DNA of 23,007 nt from Deltaproteobacteria bacterium (GTDB lineage Bacteria > Desulfobacterota > Syntrophia > Syntrophales > UBA2210), in assembly GCA_011056825.1 (NCBI GenBank), contig DSBH01000300.1, positions 1 to 23,007 of the forward strand. Direction: 5' to 3'. The first letter of the stretch is position 1. The number at the start of each line of letters is the position of its first letter. The position numbers and the translations under genes were made by a program. Positions 1 to 10,515 of the stretch are shown here, piece after piece. The notes beneath the pieces are model-generated. The model ran no database searches. It worked only from the letters and a program-made list of their open reading frames with translations, and was not told where the DNA came from.

Positions 1-2187
<2,187 letters not shown>

Positions 2188-2197
2188 AACATTCAAG

Positions 2198-2536
2198 GTG
2201 GTTGTGGGAACAGGCGTTATAAAACTTTTTATTCCCGAATGCAGGTCGCTCAAGGAAAAACGGGCCGTCATCCGCCGTGTGATCAGCCGGGTCCGGCATA
2301 GTTTCAATGTTTCGATGGCCGAAGTGGGAGAGAACGACGCCTGGAAACGATGCACCCTGGGCTTTGCCATTGCGGGCAACGACCGCGGCCATATAGACGC
2401 GACGATGAGCGCGGTCATGAAGTGCGTGGATTCATTGCGCCTGGCGGATATCATCGACGCGAAGATGGAAATGATCAATCTCTCGGTTGTCGGAGGCGAC
2501 CAGTATCTGCAGGAAGGCAAATTCGATGAGCCATAG
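2198..2536 (+). CDS. ylxP: DUF503 (YlxP-like) small protein
   Basis: This small protein of the DUF503/YlxP family sits between infB and rbfA, its standard position in many bacteria. Its function is not firmly established; it is assumed to be linked to ribosome or translation biology. The family signature is visible at the N-terminus: a short beta strand followed by IPECRSLKEKR, then a fold of about 95 residues with a conserved DNDAW-like stretch, here ENDAWKR. I chose the GTG at 2198 because it gives the family's usual MVVG-type start and begins 10 bases after the infB stop. A TTG at 2156 inside infB would add 14 residues that do not look like the family. The ribosome-binding site is weak, so translation may be coupled to infB. 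The 3' end overlaps rbfA by 11 bases. Confidence 0.88.
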   Translation: MVVGTGVIKLFIPECRSLKEKRAVIRRVISRVRHSFNVSMAEVGENDAWKRCTLGFAIAGNDRGHIDATMSAVMKCVDSLRLADIIDAKMEMINLSVVGGDQYLQEGKFDEP

Positions 2537-2900
2537 GAGAGCCGACAGAGTGGGAGATCTCATAAAGGCCGAGCTTTCCAGGTTGCTGATACGTGATGTG
2601 GCTGATCCTGCGATACAGCACGTGACCATCACGGGCGTGAAGGTGTCCGATGACCTGAGGTTTGCCAGGGTGTTTTTCGTCCGTCTGGGCGAGGAAGGGT
2701 GTGCCGATGAAACAGTCGGCGGTCTGCAGCGGGCCTCTGGATTTTTAAAGCGTGAGCTGGGGAAGAATCTCAAGCTTCGCTACGTGCCGGAGATCGAATT
2801 TTCCTTCGACGCGTCTTTCGATTATGGAGATCGCATCGAGCGGTTGCTCGCCGAAATTCAGGAAGAGGAGGATGCCGGCGATGCTGGGCAAAATAGCTGA
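2526..2900 (+). CDS. rbfA: 30S ribosome-binding factor A
   Basis: RbfA is a KH-fold protein that binds the 30S subunit near helix 1 of 16S rRNA and helps late 30S maturation, particularly in the cold. The 124-residue product begins MSHRRADRVGDLIKAELSRL, which matches the family, and has the typical RDVADPAIQHVTITGV and ELGKNLKLRYVPEIEF segments of the KH core. The ATG at 2526 is preceded by AGGAAGG at 2511-2517 with good spacing. Longer in-frame starts would run into the upstream gene. It overlaps the DUF503 gene by 11 bases and nrnA by 20 bases, which suggests translational coupling through the operon. Confidence 0.96.
   Translation: MSHRRADRVGDLIKAELSRLLIRDVADPAIQHVTITGVKVSDDLRFARVFFVRLGEEGCADETVGGLQRASGFLKRELGKNLKLRYVPEIEFSFDASFDYGDRIERLLAEIQEEEDAGDAGQNS
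2866..2871 (+). promoter_or_regulatory. Ribosome binding site deciding the nrnA start
   Basis: AGGAGG lies inside the end of rbfA, nine bases before the ATG at 2881. Another in-frame ATG at 2872 directly abuts this site and could not use it, so 2881 is the preferred nrnA start. Confidence 0.75.
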
Positions 2901-3846
2901 CGCCGTTCGCTCCGCGAAAACGCTCCTCCTGGTATCGCACGTGCGACCCGATGGAGACGCGCTGGGATCCAGCGTCGCCTTTTATCATGCGCTGAAAAGC
3001 CTTGGGAAAGAGGTGGTTGTTTTTAACCAGGATAAAATTCCCGATATGTACCGGTTTTTACCGGGTTCGGAGGCGGTGGTACATACTCTTGGTCCGGTTG
3101 AGCGTTTCGATACGGCCCTCCTGCTCGATTGCAGTGAACTGTCCAGGGTGGGTGACGAAGCCGACCGTATCGCTTCGATCGGGACGCTGATCGCCATAGA
3201 CCACCATCTTTCGAACGACGGGACCATTCCACTTTCCCTTGTTGATACGAAGGCGAGCTCCACGGGGGAAATACTGGTCGATCTTATCGACAAGCTCGGA
3301 GTGGAGTTGACACGAGACATTGCCGTCAATATTTATACGGCCGTCGTGACCGATACGGGGTCCTTCCGTTATTCCAACACGACGAGAAAAACGTTTATGC
3401 TGGCGGCACGGCTGGTCGAGGCCGGAGCAGATCCGCGGGTGGTGTCGGAACAGGTATACGAAACAAAGCCGCTGGTCAGGCTCAGATTGATGAGCCGGGC
3501 CATTGAGACACTGAACATCAGTCGTGGCGGCGAGGTTGGTTCCATAGTCCTGGATCGGCGTAGTATGAAACAAGAAGACGCCCTTCCGGAGCACACCGAA
3601 GGACTGGTGGACATGGTCCGTTCCGTCCAGGGCGTGCGGGTAGCGGTATTTTATTACGAAATGCCCGACGGCACCTACAAGATCAGCTTGCGTTCCAAGG
3701 GTAACGCCAACGTTGAACAGGTAGCGAAAACCTTCGGCGGCGGAGGACACAGAAACGCATCAGCCTGCAGGATGCAGGGAAACATTAAGGACGTTCAGGA
3801 GCAGATTCTTGCCGCCGTTGATGTTATCCTCAGGGAAACGGAGTAA
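2881..3846 (+). CDS. nrnA: DHH/DHHA1 phosphoesterase, NrnA-like nanoRNase / pAp phosphatase
   Basis: NrnA-type enzymes degrade 2-5 nt RNA fragments to mononucleotides and often dephosphorylate pAp (3'-phosphoadenosine 5'-phosphate). They act in the cytoplasm with Mn ions. The 321-residue protein has the expected DHH metal motifs: HVRPDGDALGS near residues 20-30, DCSE near 83-86, and DHH at 107-109. It ends in a DHHA1 substrate-binding domain with GGGGHRNAS starting near residue 286. Length is normal for the family. The start at 2881 is set by the AGGAGG at 2866-2871 and overlaps the rbfA 3' end. Placement between rbfA and truB is a common arrangement. The choice between nanoRNase and pAp activity cannot be made from sequence. 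Confidence 0.93.
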   Translation: MLGKIADAVRSAKTLLLVSHVRPDGDALGSSVAFYHALKSLGKEVVVFNQDKIPDMYRFLPGSEAVVHTLGPVERFDTALLLDCSELSRVGDEADRIASIGTLIAIDHHLSNDGTIPLSLVDTKASSTGEILVDLIDKLGVELTRDIAVNIYTAVVTDTGSFRYSNTTRKTFMLAARLVEAGADPRVVSEQVYETKPLVRLRLMSRAIETLNISRGGEVGSIVLDRRSMKQEDALPEHTEGLVDMVRSVQGVRVAVFYYEMPDGTYKISLRSKGNANVEQVAKTFGGGGHRNASACRMQGNIKDVQEQILAAVDVILRETE

Positions 3847-3851
3847 TAAGC

Positions 3852-4838
3852 ATGACCGGCCGAGCGCGGGATGATAACGCAGCCGGTTCCAAAGAATTGC
3901 ATGGCGTGATCGTTGTGGATAAACCCGCGGGATGTACGTCATTCGATGTTGTCCGAAAGGTGCGAAGAGCACTGAAAGTACGGAAAGTCGGCCATACGGG
4001 AACACTGGATCCTCTCGCAACGGGTGTTTTGCCGCTGTGCCTTAACGAGGCGACGAAAGCGGCTGGTTTTCTTGCCGGGGATGACAAGGAATACCGTGCC
4101 GTCATGGAGCTGGGTGTTGCAACCGATACGCAGGATATAACAGGGACCGTTGTTATGAGACGGGACCCGCGGGGTATTACACGATCCGACGTGGAGACTG
4201 CGGCGCAATCTTTTCTGGGAACGATACGGCAGAAGGTGCCCCGGTATTCGGCGGCCAAATACCGGGGACGTCCTTATTACCGATGGGCGCGGCAGGGTGT
4301 CGACGTCGATACGCCGGAGAAAGAAGTAACGATCCACGAAATAGAAATTGAATCGTTTTCGTTTCCTTCGGCGACGTTCCGGGTACTGTGCTCGAAGGGA
4401 ACATACATACGGGCACTCTGCGACGACATAGGCGAGCGGCTTGGCTGCGGGGCGGTGCTTACCGGTCTCAGGAGAACGAGAAGCGGCGCTTTTCGGGAAG
4501 AAGACGCATTGCCGCTGGACCGCGTCGCTGTTGCCGCGGATTCAACGCTCGTCAGAAATATAGTCATTCCTCTCAAGAATCTTATGGGGGAATATGCGGC
4601 TGTTCCCGTCGACCGGGATTCGGCAAGAAAAATCAGGGACGGTCGGCAACCGACACGGGGGTTTTTCGAGGGTGCCGCGTTTCCCGAGGTCCAACGGGGG
4701 GAGTTGGTGCGGTTGACGGCCGAAGATGATGAGATCGTCGCCGTCGCCCGCGTGCTTCTTTCGCCGGGGGAGTTCGCGGCAGCAGGAGACACGGAACAGG
4801 TTCTCAGGCTTGTTCGCGTGTTTAACGGGGAAAATTAA
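3852..4838 (+). CDS. truB: tRNA pseudouridine(55) synthase
   Basis: TruB converts U55 in the T-loop of tRNA to pseudouridine and also acts as a tRNA folding chaperone. The 328-residue protein has the signature GHTGTLDPLATGVL at about residues 48-61, with the catalytic Asp at 53. The N-terminal GVIVVDKPAGCTSFD motif, a mid-protein YSAAKYRGRPYYRWAR segment and the SKGTYIRALCDDIGE motif are present, followed by a C-terminal PUA-like extension. GGAG at 3839-3842 precedes the ATG, overlapping the end of nrnA five bases upstream. About 40 bases separate it from rpsO. Identity is clear. Confidence 0.96.
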   Translation: MTGRARDDNAAGSKELHGVIVVDKPAGCTSFDVVRKVRRALKVRKVGHTGTLDPLATGVLPLCLNEATKAAGFLAGDDKEYRAVMELGVATDTQDITGTVVMRRDPRGITRSDVETAAQSFLGTIRQKVPRYSAAKYRGRPYYRWARQGVDVDTPEKEVTIHEIEIESFSFPSATFRVLCSKGTYIRALCDDIGERLGCGAVLTGLRRTRSGAFREEDALPLDRVAVAADSTLVRNIVIPLKNLMGEYAAVPVDRDSARKIRDGRQPTRGFFEGAAFPEVQRGELVRLTAEDDEIVAVARVLLSPGEFAAAGDTEQVLRLVRVFNGEN

Positions 4839-4879
4839 GCGGTATTGATGAGTGATATGCGAAGAGAGGAGTAAGGGCA

Positions 4880-5146
4880 GTGTTAGACGAAGAAAGAAAA
4901 AAAGACATCATCGAAACGTTCAAAAAACACGAAAACGATACGGGTTCGCCTGAGGTACAGATCGCACTGCTCAGTGCCCGCATCGAGTACCTGACCGAAC
5001 ATTTCAAAGTACACAAAAAAGATCATCATTCCCGACGGGGGCTTTTAAAACTTGTCGGCAAGAGGCGGAGATTACTTGATTATCTCAAAAAAACAGAGAT
5101 AGACCGCTATCGTGACATTATTCAACGACTCGGATTGAGACGATGA
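4880..5146 (+). CDS. rpsO: 30S ribosomal protein S15
   Basis: S15 is a primary 16S rRNA-binding protein that starts assembly of the 30S platform. The 88-residue protein has the usual length and the conserved family pattern: DTGSPEVQIALLSARI near residues 21-36, then the HKKDHHSRRGLLKLVGKRRRLLDYL rRNA-binding helices. It uses a GTG start with an AGGAG at 4866-4870 upstream. The rpsO-pnp pair is a classic operon arrangement. S15 often represses its own translation by binding its leader. The 41-base gap before the GTG could hold such a site, but I see no clear structure there. Confidence 0.97.
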   Translation: MLDEERKKDIIETFKKHENDTGSPEVQIALLSARIEYLTEHFKVHKKDHHSRRGLLKLVGKRRRLLDYLKKTEIDRYRDIIQRLGLRR

Positions 5147-5177
5147 CCGTAACTGCCTTAAGGAGGTATGAACGACT

Positions 5178-7295
5178 ATGAGCACCGTATATTCTGCGGA
5201 ATTTGCAGGAAAAGAAATATCAATCAGGACAGACTACGTGGCGGCACAGGCGAATGGAAGCGCCTACGTGCGCTACGGGGATACGATTGTTCTGGTCACC
5301 GCCGTCTGGCAGAAGAGCAGGCGTGAAGACATCGATTTTCTTCCTCTTACCGTTGATTACCAGGAAATGACGTCCGCGGCCGGGAAGATTCCCGGAGGAT
5401 TTTTTAAGCGCGAAGGACGTCCCAACGAAAAAGAAACCCTTACATCTCGATTCATTGACAGATCCATCCGGCCACTGTTTCCGAAAGGATGGCATAACGA
5501 GACCCAGGTGATAGCCACGGTGCTTTCCTACGACAGCGACTGCGGTTCCGACATTGCCGCAATGCTGGGTACGTCGGCTGCGCTCGGTGTTTCCGATATC
5601 CCCTTCAACGGGCCCATTGCGGGTGTCCGCGTGGCCAGGCGTGACGGAAAACTGATTTGCAATCCCACGATGGAGGAACTGGATGAGAGCGATCTCGACC
5701 TGTTCCTGGTGGGACGAAAGGTGCCGCGAGACGGTGACGAGGGCGCATTTGACGTAAACCTCGTCATGGTGGAAGGCGGCGCCAGCGAAGCCGACGAAGA
5801 TTCCGTCGTGGAAGCCATTAATTTCGGTCTTGCCTCCTTACCTCCGGTTATTGAACTGCAGGACAAAATCCGGGAGGCGCTGGGAAGAGCAAAGCAGGCC
5901 GTCGAAACCGTCGAGATTGACGACGAACTGTCCCGGTCGGTGACGGAACGGGCTCAGGAAAAACTTGCGTCGGCCTACCAGATCACAGCAAAACTCGAAC
6001 GTTACGAAGCCATCAGGGAAACCCGCCGGGAGGTACAGGAAGAACTGGCAGGGGATGACGCGACGATTGCTTCGCAGGTGGATACTGTACTCGACGGAAT
6101 CGAGCGATCGATTCTTCGGGGCATGATTCTTAATGAGAATACGAGGATCGACAAACGTTCTCCACGGGATATACGACCCATTACCTGTGAGGTGGGCGTT
6201 TTGCCCAGGACTCACGGATCGGCTATTTTCACCCGAGGGGAGACGCAAGCCCTTTCCATCATGACACTGGGAACATCATCGGACGAACAGCGCCTTGACT
6301 GGATCGGAGGCGAGGAATTCCGCAGGTTCATGCTGCACTACAATTTCCCGCCCTACTGTGTAGGTGAAGCAAAATTCCTGCGCGGACCGGGTCGCCGGGA
6401 GATCGGCCACGGCGTGCTTGCCCGGCGGGCCCTTGTCCCGGTAATGCCCTCACCGGAAGATTTTCCTTACACGATTCGCATTGTTTCGGAAATTCTGTCG
6501 TCAAATGGTTCGTCATCCATGGCGACTGTCTGCGGAGGATCCCTCTCGCTGCTCGACGGCGGTGTCCCGATCAAGAGCGTCGTGGCCGGCATCGCCATGG
6601 GTCTGCTTAAGGAAGGAGACAAGGTGGCCATTCTTTCCGATATTCTGGGCGATGAGGATCATGCCGGCGACATGGACTTCAAGGTTTGCGGCACCCGCAA
6701 GGGCGTCACGGCGATGCAGATGGATATCAAGATAGACGGCATAACTGAAGATATTCTTCGAAAGGCGCTCCAGCAGGCGCGTGAAGGGAGATTCCATATT
6801 CTCGATATAATGGAAAAAACCATTGCATCGCCGAGATCCGAAATGTCCCGGTACGCGCCCCGTATTACCACCATTACCATCAATCCCGAGCGCATTCGTG
6901 ATGTCATCGGAACGGGTGGAAAAAATATCCGCCACATTATCAGTGAAACCGGCTGTTCTGTCGATGTCGAGGATGACGGGACCGTCACCATCGCGTCGAG
7001 CGAGCAGGAAGCATCGGAGCGTGCCATTGCCATGATACGGGCGCTTACCGAGGAGGCTGAGATAGGCAAGATTTACACGGGAACGGTCAAGAAAATCGTC
7101 GATTTCGGCGCATTCGTGGAAATACTTCCGGGCATCGACGGTCTTGTCCACATCTCGCAGCTCGAAAACAGGCGCGTGACCAAGGTGACGGACGTGTTGC
7201 AGGAAGGAGAAACGGTTTCCGTCAAGGTCATCGATATAGACAAAAACGGCAAGATTCGGTTAAGCAGAAAAGACGCCCTCGAAGAAGGCGCATAA
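5178..7295 (+). CDS. pnp: Polyribonucleotide nucleotidyltransferase (PNPase)
   Basis: PNPase is a trimeric 3'-5' phosphorolytic exoribonuclease central to mRNA decay. The 705-residue protein shows the full order of domains: first RNase PH core (with the conserved FKREGRPNEKE stretch), an alpha-helical linker, and the second RNase PH core. The acidic catalytic segment GDEDHAGDMDFKV has Asp residues near 498-500. A KH domain with GTGG near 578-581 follows, then an S1 domain from about residue 630 (GTVKKIVDFGAFVE). A strong AAGGAGGT at 5160-5167 precedes the ATG. It follows rpsO by 31 bases. PNPase commonly controls its own leader after RNase III cleavage; I see no long leader hairpin here. No truncation or missing residue was noticed. 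Confidence 0.98.
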   Translation: MSTVYSAEFAGKEISIRTDYVAAQANGSAYVRYGDTIVLVTAVWQKSRREDIDFLPLTVDYQEMTSAAGKIPGGFFKREGRPNEKETLTSRFIDRSIRPLFPKGWHNETQVIATVLSYDSDCGSDIAAMLGTSAALGVSDIPFNGPIAGVRVARRDGKLICNPTMEELDESDLDLFLVGRKVPRDGDEGAFDVNLVMVEGGASEADEDSVVEAINFGLASLPPVIELQDKIREALGRAKQAVETVEIDDELSRSVTERAQEKLASAYQITAKLERYEAIRETRREVQEELAGDDATIASQVDTVLDGIERSILRGMILNENTRIDKRSPRDIRPITCEVGVLPRTHGSAIFTRGETQALSIMTLGTSSDEQRLDWIGGEEFRRFMLHYNFPPYCVGEAKFLRGPGRREIGHGVLARRALVPVMPSPEDFPYTIRIVSEILSSNGSSSMATVCGGSLSLLDGGVPIKSVVAGIAMGLLKEGDKVAILSDILGDEDHAGDMDFKVCGTRKGVTAMQMDIKIDGITEDILRKALQQAREGRFHILDIMEKTIASPRSEMSRYAPRITTITINPERIRDVIGTGGKNIRHIISETGCSVDVEDDGTVTIASSEQEASERAIAMIRALTEEAEIGKIYTGTVKKIVDFGAFVEILPGIDGLVHISQLENRRVTKVTDVLQEGETVSVKVIDIDKNGKIRLSRKDALEEGA

Positions 7296-7299
7296 CGAA

Positions 7300-7313
7300 T
7301 CCGGCGGGCCGGA
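7300..7313 (+). other. Small GC hairpin between pnp and dut
   Basis: TCCGG and CCGGA form a five-base-pair stem around the loop CGGG in the 32-base pnp-dut gap. No U-tract follows, so it is not an intrinsic terminator. The 3' arm touches the purine-rich dut ribosome-binding region (GGAGAAAGGG, 7311-7320), so it could modestly affect dut translation or mark a processing site. Confidence 0.35.
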
Positions 7314-7327
7314 GAAAGGGTTGTTCT

Positions 7328-7783
7328 ATGCCGGAGCGACCGGTTCCCGTGGCGGTTCGCAGAATCGGCGAGACGGGGGATATCCCGCTGCCGCGATATA
7401 TGTCGGACGATGCGGCGGGTATGGATCTTTACGCCGCAGTTGAGGGGGAAGAGCTGTTGCTGCCGGGAGAACGGAAACTCGTTCCCACCGGCATCGCCGT
7501 GGCGCTGCCCCGCGGTTACGAGGCGCAGATCAGGCCGCGGAGCGGACTGGCTCTCGACCACGGCGTGACCCTTCTTAACACGCCCGGAACAGTCGATGCC
7601 GATTACCGCGGCGAGATTCGAATCGTCATGGTGAATTTAGGCGATCGACCATTCCTCATTCGGCGGGGCGACCGGATAGCCCAGATGGTGATCCACCGGG
7701 TCAGCCGGGTCGCCTGGCGGGAGATAGACATGCTGGATGTCACGTCCCGCGGTGAGGGCGGATTCGGACACACGGGCGTGTGA
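7328..7783 (+). CDS. dut: Deoxyuridine 5'-triphosphate nucleotidohydrolase (dUTPase)
   Basis: dUTPase hydrolyses dUTP to dUMP and pyrophosphate, keeping uracil out of DNA and supplying dUMP for thymidylate synthesis. All five motifs of the trimeric family are present: AAGMDLYA (29-36), RPRSGLA (69-75), GTVDADYRGEI (87-97, carrying the catalytic Asp), RRGDRIAQM (112-120) and the C-terminal P-loop-like RGEGGFGHTG (141-150). In the last motif a His replaces the Ser usually seen before Thr-Gly, a minor variation. Length 151 residues is typical. The ATG at 7328 has GGAGAAAGGG at good distance. It follows pnp by 32 bases and is probably the last gene of the operon. Confidence 0.97.
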   Translation: MPERPVPVAVRRIGETGDIPLPRYMSDDAAGMDLYAAVEGEELLLPGERKLVPTGIAVALPRGYEAQIRPRSGLALDHGVTLLNTPGTVDADYRGEIRIVMVNLGDRPFLIRRGDRIAQMVIHRVSRVAWREIDMLDVTSRGEGGFGHTGV

Positions 7784-7811
7784 ACGACGGGTCGCCGGGT
7801 CGTTCGGCGGG

Positions 7812-7847
7812 CCTGTGATTTCTCCAGTCACGGGGGTTGCGTTTTTT
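7812..7847 (+). terminator. Weak candidate intrinsic terminator after dut
   Basis: CCTGTGA (7812-7818) pairs with TCACGGG (7828-7834) through a seven-base-pair stem with one G-U pair and a nine-base loop. A run of six T begins at 7842, seven bases after the stem. The spacing to the T-run is longer than in a textbook terminator, so this is tentative. Its position at the end of the translation operon supports it. Confidence 0.4.
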
Positions 7848-7865
7848 CTTCCTTTGGCATATCCA
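7837..7865 (+). promoter_or_regulatory. Weak candidate sigma-70 promoter before the DUF39 gene
   Basis: TTGCGT (7837-7842) and TATCCA (7860-7865) are separated by 17 bases. The -35 is fair and the -10 poor (3 of 6). It would start a transcript about 30 bases before the DUF39 ATG. No better candidate was seen in the 119-base gap. Confidence 0.25.
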
Positions 7866-7902
7866 CAACCCGAGACGGAGAAACGTTGAAGAGGGATCCG
7901 CC

Positions 7903-9093
7903 ATGAAACGTTACAAGGTGTCGAAAACCTACCAGGAGATAAACAGGAAAATAAAGGAAGGCACCGCCGTGGTGGCGACTGCCGAGGAAATCATCGATAT
8001 CGTTGAACGCAAGGGCGATGTCGAGGCGGCCCGGACCGTGGACGTGGTCACGACAGGTACATTCGGCATCATGTGTTCGTCCGGGGTCTTTCTCAATTTC
8101 GGGCACACGGCGCCTAAAATAAAGGCGTCCCGTGTATGGCTCAACGATGTCCCCGCCTACGGCGGAATTGCAGCGGTCGATTGCTACCTGGGAGCGGCGT
8201 CCGTTGTGGAAGACGATCCCCTCAACAGCATTCATCCGGGAGAATTCAACTACGGCGGCGGTCACGTCATACAGGATCTGGTCGCGGGCAACATGGTGAA
8301 ACTGCATCTCGAGGGATACGGGACAGATTGTTACCCGGCGAGAAAATTCGACAAAAGCATCACCCTGCAGGATCTGAGGAACGCCACGCTTTTCAATCCC
8401 CGCAACGCCTACCAGAACTACAACTGTGCCGTAAACATGTCGGACCGCACCATCTATACCTACATGGGCGTCCTGCGTCCCCTCATGGCCAACGCCACCT
8501 ATTCCACATCGGGACAGTTAAGCCCGCTGCTCAACGATCCCTATTTCAGGACTATCGGCGTCGGGACGTCGATATTCCTGGGAGGAGCGCGCGGCTGCGT
8601 TGCCTGGAATGGAACCCAGCATGAAACGGATGTCCTGCGGGGCGAAAACGGCGTGCCGCGGGAGGGAGCCGGGACACTCGCGGTAATCGGCAATCTTAAA
8701 GAAATGAGTCCCCAGTGGCTGGTGGGTGCCAGCGTTCTCGGCTATGGCACGTCGCTCTTCGTGGGCATCGGTATTCCCATTCCTCTCCTCAATGAGGATA
8801 TCGCCCGAGCCGCCGCCGTCAGGGACGAAGATATCTATGCGCAGGTCTACGATTACGGCGTCGATTATCCCAGTGGTGCAGCGCCGAGTATCGGTGAAGT
8901 AAATTATAAACAACTTCGCAGCGGCACCATTGAACTCAATGGAAAAACAATTGACACGGCGCCCATGTCCAGCTACTATAAAGCCCTTGAAATCTGTCAT
9001 GTTCTTAAGGAATGGATCGAGAAAGGCGAGTTTTTGCTGAGTGAGCCGCAACGGTCACTCTACACCGGGCAGTCCCGGCCGACATCGGGATAA
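7903..9093 (+). CDS. DUF39 / COG1900 homocysteine biosynthesis protein
   Basis: Members of this family are implicated in making homocysteine from aspartate semialdehyde and sulfide in methanogens (MA1821 type) and in anaerobic bacteria that lack the usual acyl-homoserine route. The 396-residue protein has family hallmarks: TTGTFGIMCSSGVFLNFGHT with Cys58, VDCYLGA with Cys94, HPGEFNYGGGHVI, and GTDCYPAR with Cys143. Conserved Cys residues are thought to carry sulfur in the archaeal enzyme; which of these matter here is inference. The protein ends after the DUF39 core, with no CBS pair as in methanogen versions. The usual partner, a NIL/ferredoxin protein (MA1822 type), is not adjacent. The ATG at 7903 follows GAGGG (7891-7895); an upstream TTG start at 7837 would overlap the hairpin region and lacks a ribosome-binding site. 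Confidence 0.9.
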   Translation: MKRYKVSKTYQEINRKIKEGTAVVATAEEIIDIVERKGDVEAARTVDVVTTGTFGIMCSSGVFLNFGHTAPKIKASRVWLNDVPAYGGIAAVDCYLGAASVVEDDPLNSIHPGEFNYGGGHVIQDLVAGNMVKLHLEGYGTDCYPARKFDKSITLQDLRNATLFNPRNAYQNYNCAVNMSDRTIYTYMGVLRPLMANATYSTSGQLSPLLNDPYFRTIGVGTSIFLGGARGCVAWNGTQHETDVLRGENGVPREGAGTLAVIGNLKEMSPQWLVGASVLGYGTSLFVGIGIPIPLLNEDIARAAAVRDEDIYAQVYDYGVDYPSGAAPSIGEVNYKQLRSGTIELNGKTIDTAPMSSYYKALEICHVLKEWIEKGEFLLSEPQRSLYTGQSRPTSG

Positions 9094-9128
9094 GAAGAAT
9101 ACAACCGTCGGCGCGGAGTAATTGTCTC

Positions 9129-9398
9129 ATGACAACGGGAAGGCTTTTCACCGTGGTTTTCCTGGTCCTTGTCTGCCTGATTGTTTTCAGTGACAAGGGC
9201 TTTGTGGGGTTTCGTGAGAGCGGACGGAAACTCGAATCCCTGCAGATCGAGAACAAGCGGATTGACCGGGAGAACGAGCGGTTGCGTAAAGAGATTCTTC
9301 TACTCAGAAGTGATTTCGATTACATCGAAATGATAGCCAGACGAGAACTGGGTATGATCAGGGACGACGAGATCGTTTACCGGTTCAGAGAGCAGTGA
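9129..9398 (+). CDS. ftsB: FtsB/DivIC-like septum formation initiator
   Basis: FtsB-type proteins are small bitopic membrane proteins of the divisome that bind FtsL and FtsQ and help switch on septal wall synthesis. The 89-residue product has one N-terminal transmembrane helix (about 5-20), a coiled coil rich in Glu/Arg/Lys (about 30-65), and the family's closing motif YIEMIARRELGMIRDDEIVYRF. GGAG at 9115-9118 precedes the ATG. It lies between the DUF39 gene and pilM with gaps of 35 and 25 bases and is probably co-transcribed with the pilus genes. The specific divisome role is inferred from family membership. Confidence 0.88.
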   Translation: MTTGRLFTVVFLVLVCLIVFSDKGFVGFRESGRKLESLQIENKRIDRENERLRKEILLLRSDFDYIEMIARRELGMIRDDEIVYRFREQ

Positions 9399-9423
9399 CA
9401 ACAGGAGAGGATCTCGTATTACA

Positions 9424-10515
9424 GTGAAAAAAGGGCTATCCGGCTTTCTCCCGGGGAAGAAAAACATCGTAGGCATCGATATCGGATCAACCGCCCTGAA
9501 GCTGGTTGAAATAGCCGAGACGTCAAATGGTTACGAGCTTGTCGCCTGCGCACAGATTCCCATTGAGCGGGGCGTCATCTCGAAAGGGCTCATGACCGAC
9601 GGCGCCGCCGTGACGCGGGCCGTCAAGGAGCTGCTCAAAATATCCGGCACGTCCGCCAAACTTGCTGCTACAGCCCTTTCCGGGTTTTCCGTACTCGTCA
9701 ACAAGGTTAGTTTCAAGGACATGGGGGAAGATGAAATCCGCCAGCTCGTCATTGACGAAGCAGGCGAATACATGCCCATCGACAGGGTGGAAAACGTATA
9801 CTTCGATATCCACGTGCTCGGCGCCAGCGACAACAACCCCCAGATGATCGATGTCATTATAGCGGCGGCAAAGAAGGATATTATCGCGGAATACCGCAGC
9901 GCGGTCGAAAGCGCCGGCCTGCGGCTCGTTCTCATGGACGTGGATTCCTTCGCCCTGGAGACGGCATACGAAGAAAATTATGAGTTCTCCGACGATGACG
10001 TGGTGGGGCTGGTTCACATCGGCGCCGGCATAACCAATATCAATATCGTCAAGGGCGGCCAGTCGGTTTTCACGCGGAACGTGCTCATGGGGGGCGACGT
10101 CATCACCGAGGCGATCCAGGCGGAACGGGGCATTTCCTTTGAAGAAGCGGAAGTCTGGAAAATCGAGCGGTCTCAAGAGGAAAACGCGGCCGAGCCGGGT
10201 GAATACGCACAGGAGCAGAGTCTGCTGATCCTGGCCGATCCCATATTCGCCGAAATCGAGCGTTCCATTGATTTTTTTATATCATCCGTGGGCATGATAT
10301 TTCTCAACAAGGTGCTCATCAGCGGGGGGAGTTCGCGCATTGCCGGCATAAAGGAAGCGCTTTCACAACGGTTGCGCTGCGATGTGGAATATTTTGATCC
10401 CTTCAAGGCGGTGAAGTGCGACAAAAAATCTTATCCTTCTGAATTTATAAGAGAAATGGCCGCCGTGGCACCCATCGCGGCGGGGCTCGCACTCCGGAGG
10501 CCCGACGAACTATGA
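9424..10515 (+). CDS. pilM: Type IV pilus assembly protein PilM
   Basis: PilM is the cytoplasmic actin-like ATP-binding protein of the pilus alignment complex and binds the cytoplasmic N-terminal peptide of PilN. The 363-residue protein starts with the FtsA-like phosphate-binding segment IVGIDIGSTALKLVEI (about 15-30). It has a second loop VGLVHIGAGITNINIV in the middle and an adenosine-type motif LISGGSSRIAGI near the C-terminus. Length is usual. The start is GTG at 9424; AGGAGAGG at 9403-9410 is somewhat far (13 bases) but no better start is seen. The stop overlaps the pilN ATG by four bases, so the two are translationally coupled. Confidence 0.95.
   Translation: MKKGLSGFLPGKKNIVGIDIGSTALKLVEIAETSNGYELVACAQIPIERGVISKGLMTDGAAVTRAVKELLKISGTSAKLAATALSGFSVLVNKVSFKDMGEDEIRQLVIDEAGEYMPIDRVENVYFDIHVLGASDNNPQMIDVIIAAAKKDIIAEYRSAVESAGLRLVLMDVDSFALETAYEENYEFSDDDVVGLVHIGAGITNINIVKGGQSVFTRNVLMGGDVITEAIQAERGISFEEAEVWKIERSQEENAAEPGEYAQEQSLLILADPIFAEIERSIDFFISSVGMIFLNKVLISGGSSRIAGIKEALSQRLRCDVEYFDPFKAVKCDKKSYPSEFIREMAAVAPIAAGLALRRPDEL

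Noticed and set aside
3058..3750. 230-codon minus-strand frame opposite nrnA
   Set aside because: It is antisense to a certain gene with all catalytic motifs intact and shows no recognisable domain.
7784..7902. SAM or SAH riboswitch upstream of the DUF39 gene
   Set aside because: The methionine-related function makes one plausible, but no conserved core of these riboswitches was recognised in the 119 bases.
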